Origin: JAXHUH01 sp034211175
GTDB taxonomy: Bacteria > Actinomycetota > Acidimicrobiia > Acidimicrobiales > CAIXPF01
DNA length: 64,000 bases
Assembly (NCBI GenBank): GCA_034211175.1
Contig: JAXHUH010000146.1
Span: 1 to 64,000, forward strand
Direction of reading: 5' to 3'
Shown here piece after piece: positions 8,624 to 16,495 of this stretch. Each line of letters starts with the position of its first letter. Positions within the stretch are counted from its first letter, which is position 1. The notes under the pieces were generated by a model that did not search any database, was not told the origin of the DNA, and saw only the letters and a program-made list of their open reading frames with translations. Made by a program: the position numbers and the translations under genes.

Positions 8624-10659
8624 GACACCTCGCGCAGCTCGCGCTTGAGGTCCTTGATCTCGTCGCGGAGGCGGGCGGCGTACTCGAAGCGGAGATCGGC
8701 CGATGCCTCGTGCATCTCCTCCTCCAGCGTCTGGATCAGCCGCGACAGCTCCTCGCCGGGCATGTCGGCCACCCGTTCGGCCAGCGCCTCGCCCTCGCGC
8801 TCGCGTCGACGGGACTTCGACGACAGGGCGTCGGGCACCGGCGCGCCCTCGGGCTCCGCCGCAGGACGGAGGTAGGCGAGGATGTCGGTCACGGCCTTGC
8901 GGATCGTCTGCGGGTTGATCCCGTGCTCCGCGTTGTACGCCTCCTGGAGACCGCGACGGCGGTTGGTCTCGGAGATGGCCCGCTGCATCGACTGGGTCAC
9001 CTCGTCGGCGTACATCACGACCTTGCCCTCGACGTTTCGGGCGGCGCGGCCGATCGTCTGGATCAGCGACGTCTCCGAGCGGAGGAAGCCCTCCTTGTCG
9101 GCGTCGAGGATGGCCACCAGCGACACCTCGGGCAGGTCGAGGCCCTCGCGCAGGAGGTTGATGCCGACGAGCACGTCGAACTCACCGAGGCGCAGCGCCC
9201 GGAGGATCTCGATCCGCTCGATCGTGTCGATCTCCGAGTGGAGGTAGCGGACCCGGACACCCAGCTCGAGCAGGTAGTCGGTGAGGTCCTCGGCCATCTT
9301 CTTGGTGAGCGTGGTGACGAGCACCCGACCGCCCTTGGTGACCTCGGTGTTGATCGACGCCATGAGGTCGTCGATCTGGCCCTTGGTCGGGCGGACCTCG
9401 ATCTCGGGGTCGATCAGGCCCGTCGGGCGCACGACCTGCTCGACGACGTGGGTGGAGTGCTCGAGCTCCCACGGGCCGGGCGTGGCCGACAGCAGCACGC
9501 ACTGGTGGACCCGCTCGGCCCACTCGTCGAAGCGCAGCGGCCGGTTGTCGGCCGCGGAGGGCAGCCGGAAGCCGTGCTCGATCAGCGCCTCCTTGCGGCT
9601 GCGGTCGCCCTCGTACTGGCCGTGGATCTGCGGCACGGTCTGGTGGGACTCGTCCAGCACCATCAGGAAGTCGTCGGGGAAGAAGTCGAGCAGCGTGTGG
9701 GGCGTCTCGCCCGGGCCCCGGCCGTCGATCGGCGCCGAGTAGTTCTCGATGCCGCTGCAGAAGCCCATCTCGCGCATCATCTCGAGGTCGTACTCGGTGC
9801 GCATCCGCAGGCGCTGGGCCTCGAGCAGCTTGCCGTTCTTCTCGAACCACTGGAGGCGGTCGACCAGCTCCGCCTCGATGCGCTTGATCGCCTTCTCCAT
9901 GCGCTCGTGGCTGGTCGTGTAGTGGGTGGCCGGGAAGACGACCAGCTCGTCGAGCGTGCGGACCCGCTCCCCCGTCACCGTGTCGACCTCGGTGATCTGC
10001 TCGACCTCGTCGCCGAACAGCTCCACCCGGACGGCCGTCTCCTGGTAGGCGGGGTGGATCTCGATCACGTCGCCCCGGACCCGGAACTTGCCGCGGACGA
10101 GGTTCATGTCGTTGCGCTCGTACTGCATGTCGACCAGCCGGCGCAGCAGGGATCGCTGGTCGTACTCCTTGCCCCGCTCGATGATGAGGAGCATGTTGCG
10201 GTACTCCTCGGGCGAGCCGAGACCGTAGATGCACGACACCGACGCCACGACGATCGTGTCCGGGCGGGTCAACAGCGCCGAGGTCGCCGAGTGGCGCAGC
10301 CGGTCGATCTCGTCGTTCACGCTCGAGTCCTTCTCGATGTACGTGTCGGACGCGGCCATGTAGGCCTCGGGCTGGTAGTAGTCGTAGTAGGAGACGAAGT
10401 ACTCGACCCGGTTCTCGGGGAAGAACTCCTTGAACTCGTTGGCCAGCTGGGCGGCCAGCGACTTGTTGGGGGCGATGACGAGCGTCGGCTTCTGGACCTG
10501 CTCGATCGTCCACGCGATGGTCGCGCTCTTGCCCGAGCCCGTGATGCCGAGGAGCGTCTGGTACCGGTCTCCCCGGTGGACGCCCGCGGCGAGGGCCTCG
10601 ATGGCCTTGGGTTGGTCGCCCGCAGGGGCGAACTCGGAGTGGACCTTGAACTCCGGCAC
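8620..10659 (-). CDS. uvrB: Excinuclease ABC subunit UvrB
   Basis: UvrB is the helicase-like subunit that verifies DNA damage and positions UvrC for incision. The 679-residue protein shows Walker A GITGSGKS at 38-45, the beta-hairpin region with YYDYYQPEAY, motif II VLDESHQTVPQ, the late helicase motifs (ILDADKEGFLRSETSL, QTIGRAARN) and a C-terminal UVR domain (DLRFEYAARLRDEIKDL) that contacts UvrC. The GTG at 10659 gives the canonical start VPEFKVHSEFAPAGDQP; the frame is open further upstream but that part is not conserved. uvrA lies downstream on the same strand, separated by one gene; uvrC is not in the window. Confidence 0.97.
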   Translation of the reverse strand: MPEFKVHSEFAPAGDQPKAIEALAAGVHRGDRYQTLLGITGSGKSATIAWTIEQVQKPTLVIAPNKSLAAQLANEFKEFFPENRVEYFVSYYDYYQPEAYMAASDTYIEKDSSVNDEIDRLRHSATSALLTRPDTIVVASVSCIYGLGSPEEYRNMLLIIERGKEYDQRSLLRRLVDMQYERNDMNLVRGKFRVRGDVIEIHPAYQETAVRVELFGDEVEQITEVDTVTGERVRTLDELVVFPATHYTTSHERMEKAIKRIEAELVDRLQWFEKNGKLLEAQRLRMRTEYDLEMMREMGFCSGIENYSAPIDGRGPGETPHTLLDFFPDDFLMVLDESHQTVPQIHGQYEGDRSRKEALIEHGFRLPSAADNRPLRFDEWAERVHQCVLLSATPGPWELEHSTHVVEQVVRPTGLIDPEIEVRPTKGQIDDLMASINTEVTKGGRVLVTTLTKKMAEDLTDYLLELGVRVRYLHSEIDTIERIEILRALRLGEFDVLVGINLLREGLDLPEVSLVAILDADKEGFLRSETSLIQTIGRAARNVEGKVVMYADEVTQSMQRAISETNRRRGLQEAYNAEHGINPQTIRKAVTDILAYLRPAAEPEGAPVPDALSSKSRRREREGEALAERVADMPGEELSRLIQTLEEEMHEASADLRFEYAARLRDEIKDLKRELREVS

Positions 10660-10683
10660 GGCTGCGATGCTACCCACCCCCCG

Positions 10684-10917
10684 GTGACAGTGAAGCCGGC
10701 CGCGGGCCCCACCCGGCCGACACGGCCGCCCGACGGCGTGCGAACATGCCGCCCGGACGAGCTCGGGCCGCTCATCGACCGGCTGGTGTCGCTCGGGGCG
10801 ACGATCGTCTGGGAGGAGGAGGTCCCGCCCGACGTGGCGCAGGCCTACCGCAACGTCGTCCTCCGCGACCCCGAGGGAAACGAGCTCTGCCTCGGCGGCG
10901 GCCGCATGCCGACGTGA
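10684..10917 (+). pseudogene. C-terminal half of a VOC/glyoxalase-like protein
   Basis: The 77-codon frame ends with LIDRLVSLGATIV...RNVVLRDPEGNELCLGGG, the second-half signature of vicinal-oxygen-chelate (glyoxalase/bleomycin-resistance-like) proteins, including the metal-ligand Glu of DPEGNE. A complete VOC protein needs about 115-130 residues; the first beta-alpha-beta module is missing because uvrB begins immediately to the left. The first 30 codons (Pro/Arg/Thr-rich) do not look like the family. It is best read as a truncated relic, or a very short protein starting at an internal GTG. Confidence 0.5.
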
Positions 10918-11005
10918 GCGCGACGGGCGCGAGGCGCCCACGGTACCGGTTGAGTGGGACACGACGCGGGTAGTCCGCGCACGAAGCCGACCGACAGGAG
11001 CCGAC

Positions 11006-11530
11006 ATGGCCACGACCCCGTCCCACCCATCCGACACGGTCGGCGAGAAGCCGACCACGACCGACCGCCGCGCCTTCGTTCGCCGTGCGGCAGGCCTCGC
11101 CGGCGCGACCGGTGCCGCGGCCGCCGCAGGCGTGGCGCTGGCCCCGGCCGCCGGTGCCCAGCAGGTCGGACCCCAGTACATCCCCCTCGCCGAGCCGTAC
11201 CGCACCTACGACTCCCGCGACGACGCCGAGGGACCGATCCAGCCGACGGACGTCTACGTCATCGACCTGTCCGGCCTCCCGGCCGAGGCGATCGCGGTCA
11301 CGATCAACCTGACCGTCGTCGACACCGGGGGCGGCCGCGGCTACCTGGCGGCCTGGGGCCAGGGCCGGGAGCCGTCAGGCCTGCCGATGATCACGTGGTC
11401 GGGCGAGGGCAACGTCCTGTCCAACATGGTCACGGTCGCCACGGGCACGGACGACAACGACCTCAACATCGGGTGCAACGGCGGCGGCGGGACCCACTTC
11501 ATCGTCGACGTCCACGGCTGGTACGTCTGA
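11006..11530 (+). CDS. Tat-exported surface protein with a small beta-rich domain
   Basis: The 174-residue protein has a twin-arginine signal: TDRRAFVRRAAGLAG followed by an Ala-rich hydrophobic stretch and the cleavage-like APAAGAQQ at about 45-52. The mature part has YRTYDSRD, VTINLTVVDTGGGRGYL, a LSNMVTVAT segment and the ending THFIVDVHGWYV. This is the pattern of the beta-sandwich or trefoil-like repeat common at the ends of secreted actinobacterial hydrolases and adhesins, where it occurs as 'TRVLDTR ... NLTV ... VIVDVVGYF'. Here a single copy stands alone without a catalytic domain. ATG 11006 has GGAG about 5 bases upstream. Probably extracellular or cell-wall-associated; role unknown. 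Confidence 0.7.
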   Translation: MATTPSHPSDTVGEKPTTTDRRAFVRRAAGLAGATGAAAAAGVALAPAAGAQQVGPQYIPLAEPYRTYDSRDDAEGPIQPTDVYVIDLSGLPAEAIAVTINLTVVDTGGGRGYLAAWGQGREPSGLPMITWSGEGNVLSNMVTVATGTDDNDLNIGCNGGGGTHFIVDVHGWYV

Positions 11531-11572
11531 CCCGGAGCTGACGGGGCCGCCGTCGGCGGGCGGTGGCCCCGG

Positions 11573-12205
11573 TCAGGCCGTCTCGGCCTCGGCCGGTTCG
11601 GCGGGCGGCACGGTCGCCAGCCACGCCCACAGTCGATCGACCTCGGCGTCCAAGCCGTCGAGATCGCCGCTGTTGTCGACCACGAAGTCGGCGAGCGCGA
11701 GGCGGTCCTCCCGCGACGCCTGGTTGGCGATCCGGGCCCGGGCGTCGTCCTCGGTGAACCCCCGCTGGTCCACGAGCCGCTCCACGGCGACGTCGGGAGG
11801 CGTGTCGACGACGATGACGGCCGAGTGGTCGGGCCGGCCCTTGCCCTTCGATTCGGCAAGCAGCGGGATGTCGAGCACGACCACCCGGTCCGTGCCCCGG
11901 GCCGCGTCGACCTGGCGGGCCATCTCGGCCCGCACCGCCGGGTGCACGATCTTGTTGAGGTCGGCCAGCGCGTCGGCGTCGGCGAACACCTGCTCGGCGA
12001 CCGCTTGGCGGTCGAGCGTGCCGTCGGTGGCGACGATCTGGTCGCCGAAGCGCTCGACCATCGCCTCGAACACCGTGCCGCCCGGCTCCTGGAGCCGGCG
12101 GGTGATGGCGTCGGCGTCGACGATGAGCGCGCCGCGGTCCGCGAGCCGGGACGAGACCGACGACTTCCCGCTGCCGATGCCGCCGGTCAGTGCCACGAGG
12201 ATCAT
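11573..12205 (-). CDS. coaE: Dephospho-CoA kinase
   Basis: CoaE phosphorylates the 3'-hydroxyl of dephospho-CoA, the last step of coenzyme A synthesis. The 210-residue protein begins MILVALTGGIGSGKSSV with the P-loop GGIGSGKS at residues 8-15, followed by DADAITRRLQEPG (substrate-binding Asp/Arg), HPAVRAEM and DIPLLAE, all family motifs. ATG 12205 is chosen because it sits right before the P-loop strand. It converges with the Tat-exported protein gene and is divergent from the LuxR-type regulator. The C-terminus carries an extra Ala/Glu/Pro-rich tail. Confidence 0.93.
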   Translation of the reverse strand: MILVALTGGIGSGKSSVSSRLADRGALIVDADAITRRLQEPGGTVFEAMVERFGDQIVATDGTLDRQAVAEQVFADADALADLNKIVHPAVRAEMARQVDAARGTDRVVVLDIPLLAESKGKGRPDHSAVIVVDTPPDVAVERLVDQRGFTEDDARARIANQASREDRLALADFVVDNSGDLDGLDAEVDRLWAWLATVPPAEPAEAETA

Positions 12206-12312
12206 CCCGCGGGACGCTAGCGGCCGGCCGCCGCGACCATCAAGGAAGCTCAAGGAACTCCGGGACGGGGTCGATACCGCCCACGTCACCCCCTTGCCCA
12301 CTGGAGGCCCGG

Positions 12313-12996
12313 ATGTCCTTGCGGCTGCTGCTGGCCGACGATCACGAGCTCCTGCGCGAAGGCCTGCGTCGGACGTTGGACGCGTGCGGCTTCACGATCG
12401 TCGCCGAAGCCGACGACGGGCGCCAGGCCGTCGACCTCGCGCTCGCCCACCGACCCGACATCGCGCTGCTCGACATTGGGATGCCCGAGCTCGACGGCAT
12501 CGAGGCGACGCGGCGCATCCTTCACGCGCGGCCCAACGCACGCATCGCGCTGCTCACCGCGCACGACGACCTCGGCATGCGGGACGCGGCCCGACGCGCC
12601 GGTGCGGCGGCGTACGTCGTGAAGACCGCGTCCAGCAAGGAGATCGGTGACGTCGTGCGCGCGCTCGCTCGCGGCGAGACCGGCATCGGCCTCGAGGGCG
12701 GACCGCCGTCGGGGGGCCGACCCGACGCCCGGGCCATCGATCACCGCTTCCGGGGCGAGGAGGGCCGCCGGGAGCCCCGCCTGACCAAGCGGGAGACCGA
12801 GGTGCTCCAGATGTTCGCCAACGGCCGCTCGACGATCGAGGTCGCCCGCGGGCTCGAGATCAGCCAGAAGACGGTCAAGAACCACCTGACGTCGATCTAC
12901 CAGAAGCTCGACGTGCGCGACCGCACGGAAGCCGTGCTCCAGGCCGTCCGCATGGGGCTGATCAGCCTCGAGCGGCGCTCCCGCCCCCGCATCTGA
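12313..12996 (+). CDS. NarL/LuxR-family response regulator
   Basis: A two-domain response regulator of 227 residues. The receiver domain (about 1-120) has the acidic pair DDH near residues 9-11, phospho-acceptor Asp in ALLDIGMPE (about 55), Thr in LLTAHDD and Lys in YVVKTASS. A linker rich in Gly/Arg leads to a LuxR-type HTH (about 155-220) with LTKRETEVLQMFANGRS and ISQKTVKNHLTSIYQKL. It binds DNA when phosphorylated by a histidine kinase; no kinase is adjacent, so it is an orphan. ATG 12313 has CTGGAGG 5 bases upstream. The operon target is unknown. Confidence 0.9.
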   Translation: MSLRLLLADDHELLREGLRRTLDACGFTIVAEADDGRQAVDLALAHRPDIALLDIGMPELDGIEATRRILHARPNARIALLTAHDDLGMRDAARRAGAAAYVVKTASSKEIGDVVRALARGETGIGLEGGPPSGGRPDARAIDHRFRGEEGRREPRLTKRETEVLQMFANGRSTIEVARGLEISQKTVKNHLTSIYQKLDVRDRTEAVLQAVRMGLISLERRSRPRI

Positions 12997-13018
12997 GCCC
13001 GGGGCCGGCCCGCTCCCG

Positions 13019-14191
13019 CTAGCCGGACGGCGGCGGCGTCGGCGTCGACACCCGCAGCTGCGCGGCGAGCTCGCGGATGGCGACGCTGACCGGATGGGCC
13101 GGCTCGGCGGTCACCAGCACACGGGCGTCGTTGACCGAGCGGGGCACCGCCAGGTCGCTCGGGATGCAGACGTCGATGCCCACCCCGAGCGCGTCCTCGA
13201 TCGTCGCCGCGTCGACCCCGACGACCGATCCGGCGCGGTTCAGCGCGACCCGGATCCGCGCCGGGGGTGACTCCAGGCCCGCGACCGTCTGCAACGCCAC
13301 GCTGAGCGCCCGCACGGACGTGACCTCGGGGGTCGCGACGACGATGAGGTCGCTCGCCGCGGCGAGCGTGGCCAGCAGCACGTCGTCGAAGACGACCGAC
13401 GTGTCGACGACCACGGCCGACGACGTCTCGGCGGCCGCGGCGATCACCGCGGCCATGCCCTTGCCCCGTACCCGGGTCGCGAACGCCGGCTCGAACGGGG
13501 ACGCGAGCAGCCGGATCCCCGTCGGGTGGTGACGGACCATGGCGTGCTCGACGACGCCGGGCGACACGCACCCGTCGCCGTCGGCGACGTCGGCCAACGT
13601 CAGGTCGGGCTCCAGGCCCAACATGACGGCCAGGTCCCCGGAGGCGCCATCGGCGTCGATCAACGTGACCGGGCCGGCCCCGGGCTCGACGAGGGCCGCC
13701 GCCAGGTTCGACGCCACGATCGACGTGCCCGATCCGCCCTTCGCGGAGAACACGACCGCCACCAGCGTGCCGGCGGTCCCCGACGGCGCGACGCCGGACG
13801 ACGCGCCGACGACCACCATCTCGGCGGCGAGGCGGTCGACCCGGGCCCGCAGGCCCTCGGGCCCGTCGGCCGGGCCGACCATGTCGGCGAACCCCGCGGC
13901 CGCGAACAGGTCCGGGTCGGATGCCGTCGGCTCGTGGTCCACGACCGCCAGGCACCGCACGGGCCTCGCCGCGTTGGCGACCAGGAGCTGGACCACCGTC
14001 GGCCCGTCGGAGGCGAGGGCCGAGGGGCCGACCACGACGACGAGCGGGGCGCTCGGCGTGCGCATCGAGAGCTCGTCGACGGTACGGACCGACAGCACCT
14101 GGCCGTCGAGCGCCTCGACGAGCGCCGCCCTCGTCGGCCCGTCGGACTCGACGACCACGACCGCAACGCGATGTCGAGCCCCGTCCCGCAC
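13019..14191 (-). CDS. TadZ/CpaE-like MinD-family ATPase
   Basis: The 390-residue protein has an N-terminal degenerate receiver-like domain (VAVVVVESDGPTRAALVEAL; about 1-120) and a C-terminal MinD/ParA ATPase with the deviant Walker A VFSAKGGSGTSIVASN (Lys-Gly-Gly-x-Gly-Thr), VTLIDADGASGDLAVMLG and a switch/Walker B VVVDTS. This arrangement is typical of TadZ/CpaE, which place pilus machinery or other polar assemblies at the cell pole. No tad pilus genes (ATPase TadA, TadB/C, pilins) are within the window, so the assignment to pilus assembly is only by family. Start uncertain: GTG 14191 is chosen because it directly precedes the first beta strand; GTG 14230 would add 13 residues. Confidence 0.75.
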   Translation of the reverse strand: MRDGARHRVAVVVVESDGPTRAALVEALDGQVLSVRTVDELSMRTPSAPLVVVVGPSALASDGPTVVQLLVANAARPVRCLAVVDHEPTASDPDLFAAAGFADMVGPADGPEGLRARVDRLAAEMVVVGASSGVAPSGTAGTLVAVVFSAKGGSGTSIVASNLAAALVEPGAGPVTLIDADGASGDLAVMLGLEPDLTLADVADGDGCVSPGVVEHAMVRHHPTGIRLLASPFEPAFATRVRGKGMAAVIAAAAETSSAVVVDTSVVFDDVLLATLAAASDLIVVATPEVTSVRALSVALQTVAGLESPPARIRVALNRAGSVVGVDAATIEDALGVGIDVCIPSDLAVPRSVNDARVLVTAEPAHPVSVAIRELAAQLRVSTPTPPPSG

Positions 14192-14277
14192 ACCCCCCGG
14201 ATCGACACGCCCGGGTCGGTGCTTGAGCACCCGACCGCCGCCAGCGGTGTCGCGGGCCCATCAGCCGCCGGGACGCG

Positions 14278-14308
14278 ACGACACCCCGGCCGGAGACCGG
14301 GGTGTCGT
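14278..14308 (-). terminator. Hairpin terminator after rpsA
   Basis: A perfect 12-bp stem (ACGACACCCCGG with CCGGGGTGTCGT) closes a 7-base loop, 28 bp beyond the rpsA stop on the minus strand. No T-tract follows, as is common in high-GC actinobacteria. It should separate rpsA from the TadZ-like gene. Confidence 0.7.
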
Positions 14309-14335
14309 CGTCGTTCTCAGCTCGTCAGGAGCTGA

Positions 14336-15661
14336 TCAGGCGTCCTCGGCCTCGTCAGCCTCGACGGCGTCCTCAGCACCCTCGGCGTACTCCTCGGACG
14401 ACCACTCCTCGTCGCCCTCCTCGTACTCGGCGCCGCCGATGTAGTTGCCCTCGTCGTCGTAGGCGTGCTCGCCGAAGTGCTCCTGGTACTCGGCTGCGAC
14501 CTCGCCACCCTCGGCCGCCTGCTTGATCGACAGGCTGATCCGGCGGCGCTGGAGGTCGAGGTCGATGATCTTGACCCAGAGCTCCTCGCCCGGCGTGACG
14601 ACCTGCTCGGGGAGGTCGATGTGGTGGGCCGACATCTCCGAGATGTGGACCAGGCCCTCGATCCCGTCGCCGACCTGGACGAACGCACCGAACGGCACGA
14701 GCTTGGTGACCCGACCGTAGACGAGCTCGCCGACGCGGTGGCCGGAGGCGAACTCCTGCCACGGGTCCTGCTGGGTCGCCTTCAGCGAGAGGCTGATGCG
14801 CTCGCGCTCGAGGTCGACCTCGAGGACCTGCACCTCGATCTCGTCGCCGACCTGGACGACGGAGCCGGGGTGGTCGACGTGCTTCCACGACAGCTCGGAG
14901 ACGTGGACGAGTCCGTCCATGCCGCCGAGGTCGACGAACGCACCGAAGTTCACGACGGAGGACACGACGCCCTTGCGGGTCTCGCCCGGCTTCAGGTTGT
15001 CGAGGAACTCCTCGCGCTGCTCCTTCTGCGTCTCCTCGAGCCACGCACGGCGGGACAGGACCACGTTGTTGCGGTTCTTGTCCAGCTCGATGATCTTGGC
15101 CTCGAGATCCTGGCCGACGTACGGCTGGAGGTCGCGCACCCGACGCAGCTCGACGAGCGAGGCGGGGAGGAAGCCGCGGAGACCGATGTCGAGGATGAGG
15201 CCGCCCTTGACGACCTCGATGACCGGTCCCTTGACGGTCTTGTCCTCTTCCTTGATCTGCTCGATCTTGCCCCAGGCGCGCTCGTACTGGGCACGCTTCT
15301 TGGAGAGGACGAGGCGCCCGTCCTTGTCCTCCTTCTGGAGGACCAGGGCCTCGATCGCGTCGCCGTTCGACACGACCTCGTCGGGGTCGACGTCGTTGCG
15401 GATCGACAGCTCACGGCTGGGGATCACGCCCTCGGACTTGTAGCCGATGTCGAGCAGGACCTCGTCCTTGTCGACCTTGACGACTGTGCCCGTAACCAGC
15501 ATGCCGTCCTCGACGGCAACCATCGTCGACGAGTAGGCCTCGTCCAGAGTCATCCCCCCGAGGTCGTCATCGACGATCGGACGAGGGGTATAGACGCCGT
15601 TCTCGTCGAAGGAACCCATTCCTTCGACGACGGCGGAATCACGTACTGCCTGGTCGGACAC
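14336..15661 (-). CDS. rpsA: 30S ribosomal protein S1
   Basis: S1 helps the 30S subunit bind mRNA. The 441-residue protein has four S1/OB repeats, visible as VTGTVVKVDKDEVLLDIGYKSEG split over repeat 1, VKGPVIEVVKGGLILDIGLRG in repeat 2 (given in part: VVKGGLILDIGLRGFLPAS), RKGVVSSVVNFGAFVDLGG in repeat 3 and VYGRVTKLVPFGAFVQVG in repeat 4. LDKNRNNVVLSRRAWLEE is the standard link between repeats 2 and 3. Actinobacterial S1 proteins usually have four repeats plus an acidic tail, and this one ends in a Glu/Ala/Asp-rich tail. GTG at 15661 is the start used; an internal ATG at 15619 would shorten the variable N-terminus. It lies downstream of polA and a methyltransferase on the same strand. Confidence 0.96.
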   Translation of the reverse strand: MSDQAVRDSAVVEGMGSFDENGVYTPRPIVDDDLGGMTLDEAYSSTMVAVEDGMLVTGTVVKVDKDEVLLDIGYKSEGVIPSRELSIRNDVDPDEVVSNGDAIEALVLQKEDKDGRLVLSKKRAQYERAWGKIEQIKEEDKTVKGPVIEVVKGGLILDIGLRGFLPASLVELRRVRDLQPYVGQDLEAKIIELDKNRNNVVLSRRAWLEETQKEQREEFLDNLKPGETRKGVVSSVVNFGAFVDLGGMDGLVHVSELSWKHVDHPGSVVQVGDEIEVQVLEVDLERERISLSLKATQQDPWQEFASGHRVGELVYGRVTKLVPFGAFVQVGDGIEGLVHISEMSAHHIDLPEQVVTPGEELWVKIIDLDLQRRRISLSIKQAAEGGEVAAEYQEHFGEHAYDDEGNYIGGAEYEEGDEEWSSEEYAEGAEDAVEADEAEDA

Positions 15662-15760
15662 GGATTTGCGCTCTGCCTTCTGGGGACTTCGGTCGTGGGA
15701 CTGCGGATCAGGCTACCACCGCGACCCTGCGGGGCACTGGGCGCGCGCAGCGCGAGACGG

Positions 15761-16489
15761 TCAGCCCGGCCGAACAGCGACCAGGAGAAACTCCGGGCGG
15801 TCGAGGTCCGGTGCGCGTCGAGCGTACTCGCCAGGAGTGACGGAGAACAGGCTTGTCGGCGACAACCCCGCGGATCGGGCCAGGAGTCGCAGCTCACGAG
15901 GGGTGAAGCAGGTCGTCCAGAGCTCGGTCGCCATGACCTCGCCGGTCGGCGAACGGACCTCGGTGTGCTCGTGGTTGACGCCCCGCTCGGCGTCGAAGGC
16001 GTCGAGCTCGCCCAGGTACCGAACCTGGTAGTAGGCGCTGAACGCACTCACCGCGCACCGCCCGCCCGGCACCAGCGCCCGGGCGATGCCCTCGAGCACC
16101 ACGCCGTCGCCGTCGAGGGGCGAGCCCGGGCCGCCGGCGAGGCCGAACGCGCCCTGGCACAGCGAGATCACGGCATCGAACTCGCCGTCGAAGCCCAGCT
16201 CGCGGGCGTCGCGGTGCAGGAACGTCGCCCCCGGCGGGGCGTCGCGGCGTGCGATCTCGACGAAGCGCTCGCTCAGGTCGACGCCGACGACCTCCAGGCC
16301 CCGGCGGGCCAGCTCGTGGGCGTGTCGGCCCGGGCCACAGCCGACGTCGAGCACCCGGTCGCCCGGTTCGAGGCCGAGCTCGGCGACCAGGAAGTCGACC
16401 TCCTGGCGGGTGCCGTAGGTGAACGAGTAGCGCAGGTACGCCTCACCGAGGTGGTCGGCGACCGGCTCGAACCAGTGCCGCTCAGACAC
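15761..16489 (-). CDS. Class I SAM-dependent methyltransferase
   Basis: The 242-residue protein is a Rossmann methyltransferase: motif I VLDVGCGPGRHAHELARRG (about 46-64), VVGVDLSERFVEIARR (motif II), FDAVISLCQGAFG and LVPGGRCAVSAFS. The acceptor is unknown; the long insert after motif III (YYQVRYLGELDAF) resembles small-molecule methyltransferases. Its GTG start lies 6 bases after the polA stop, so the two are probably cotranscribed and coupled. rpsA follows 100 bp downstream. Confidence 0.83.
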   Translation of the reverse strand: MSERHWFEPVADHLGEAYLRYSFTYGTRQEVDFLVAELGLEPGDRVLDVGCGPGRHAHELARRGLEVVGVDLSERFVEIARRDAPPGATFLHRDARELGFDGEFDAVISLCQGAFGLAGGPGSPLDGDGVVLEGIARALVPGGRCAVSAFSAYYQVRYLGELDAFDAERGVNHEHTEVRSPTGEVMATELWTTCFTPRELRLLARSAGLSPTSLFSVTPGEYARRAPDLDRPEFLLVAVRPG

Positions 16490-16495
16490 GGGCCA

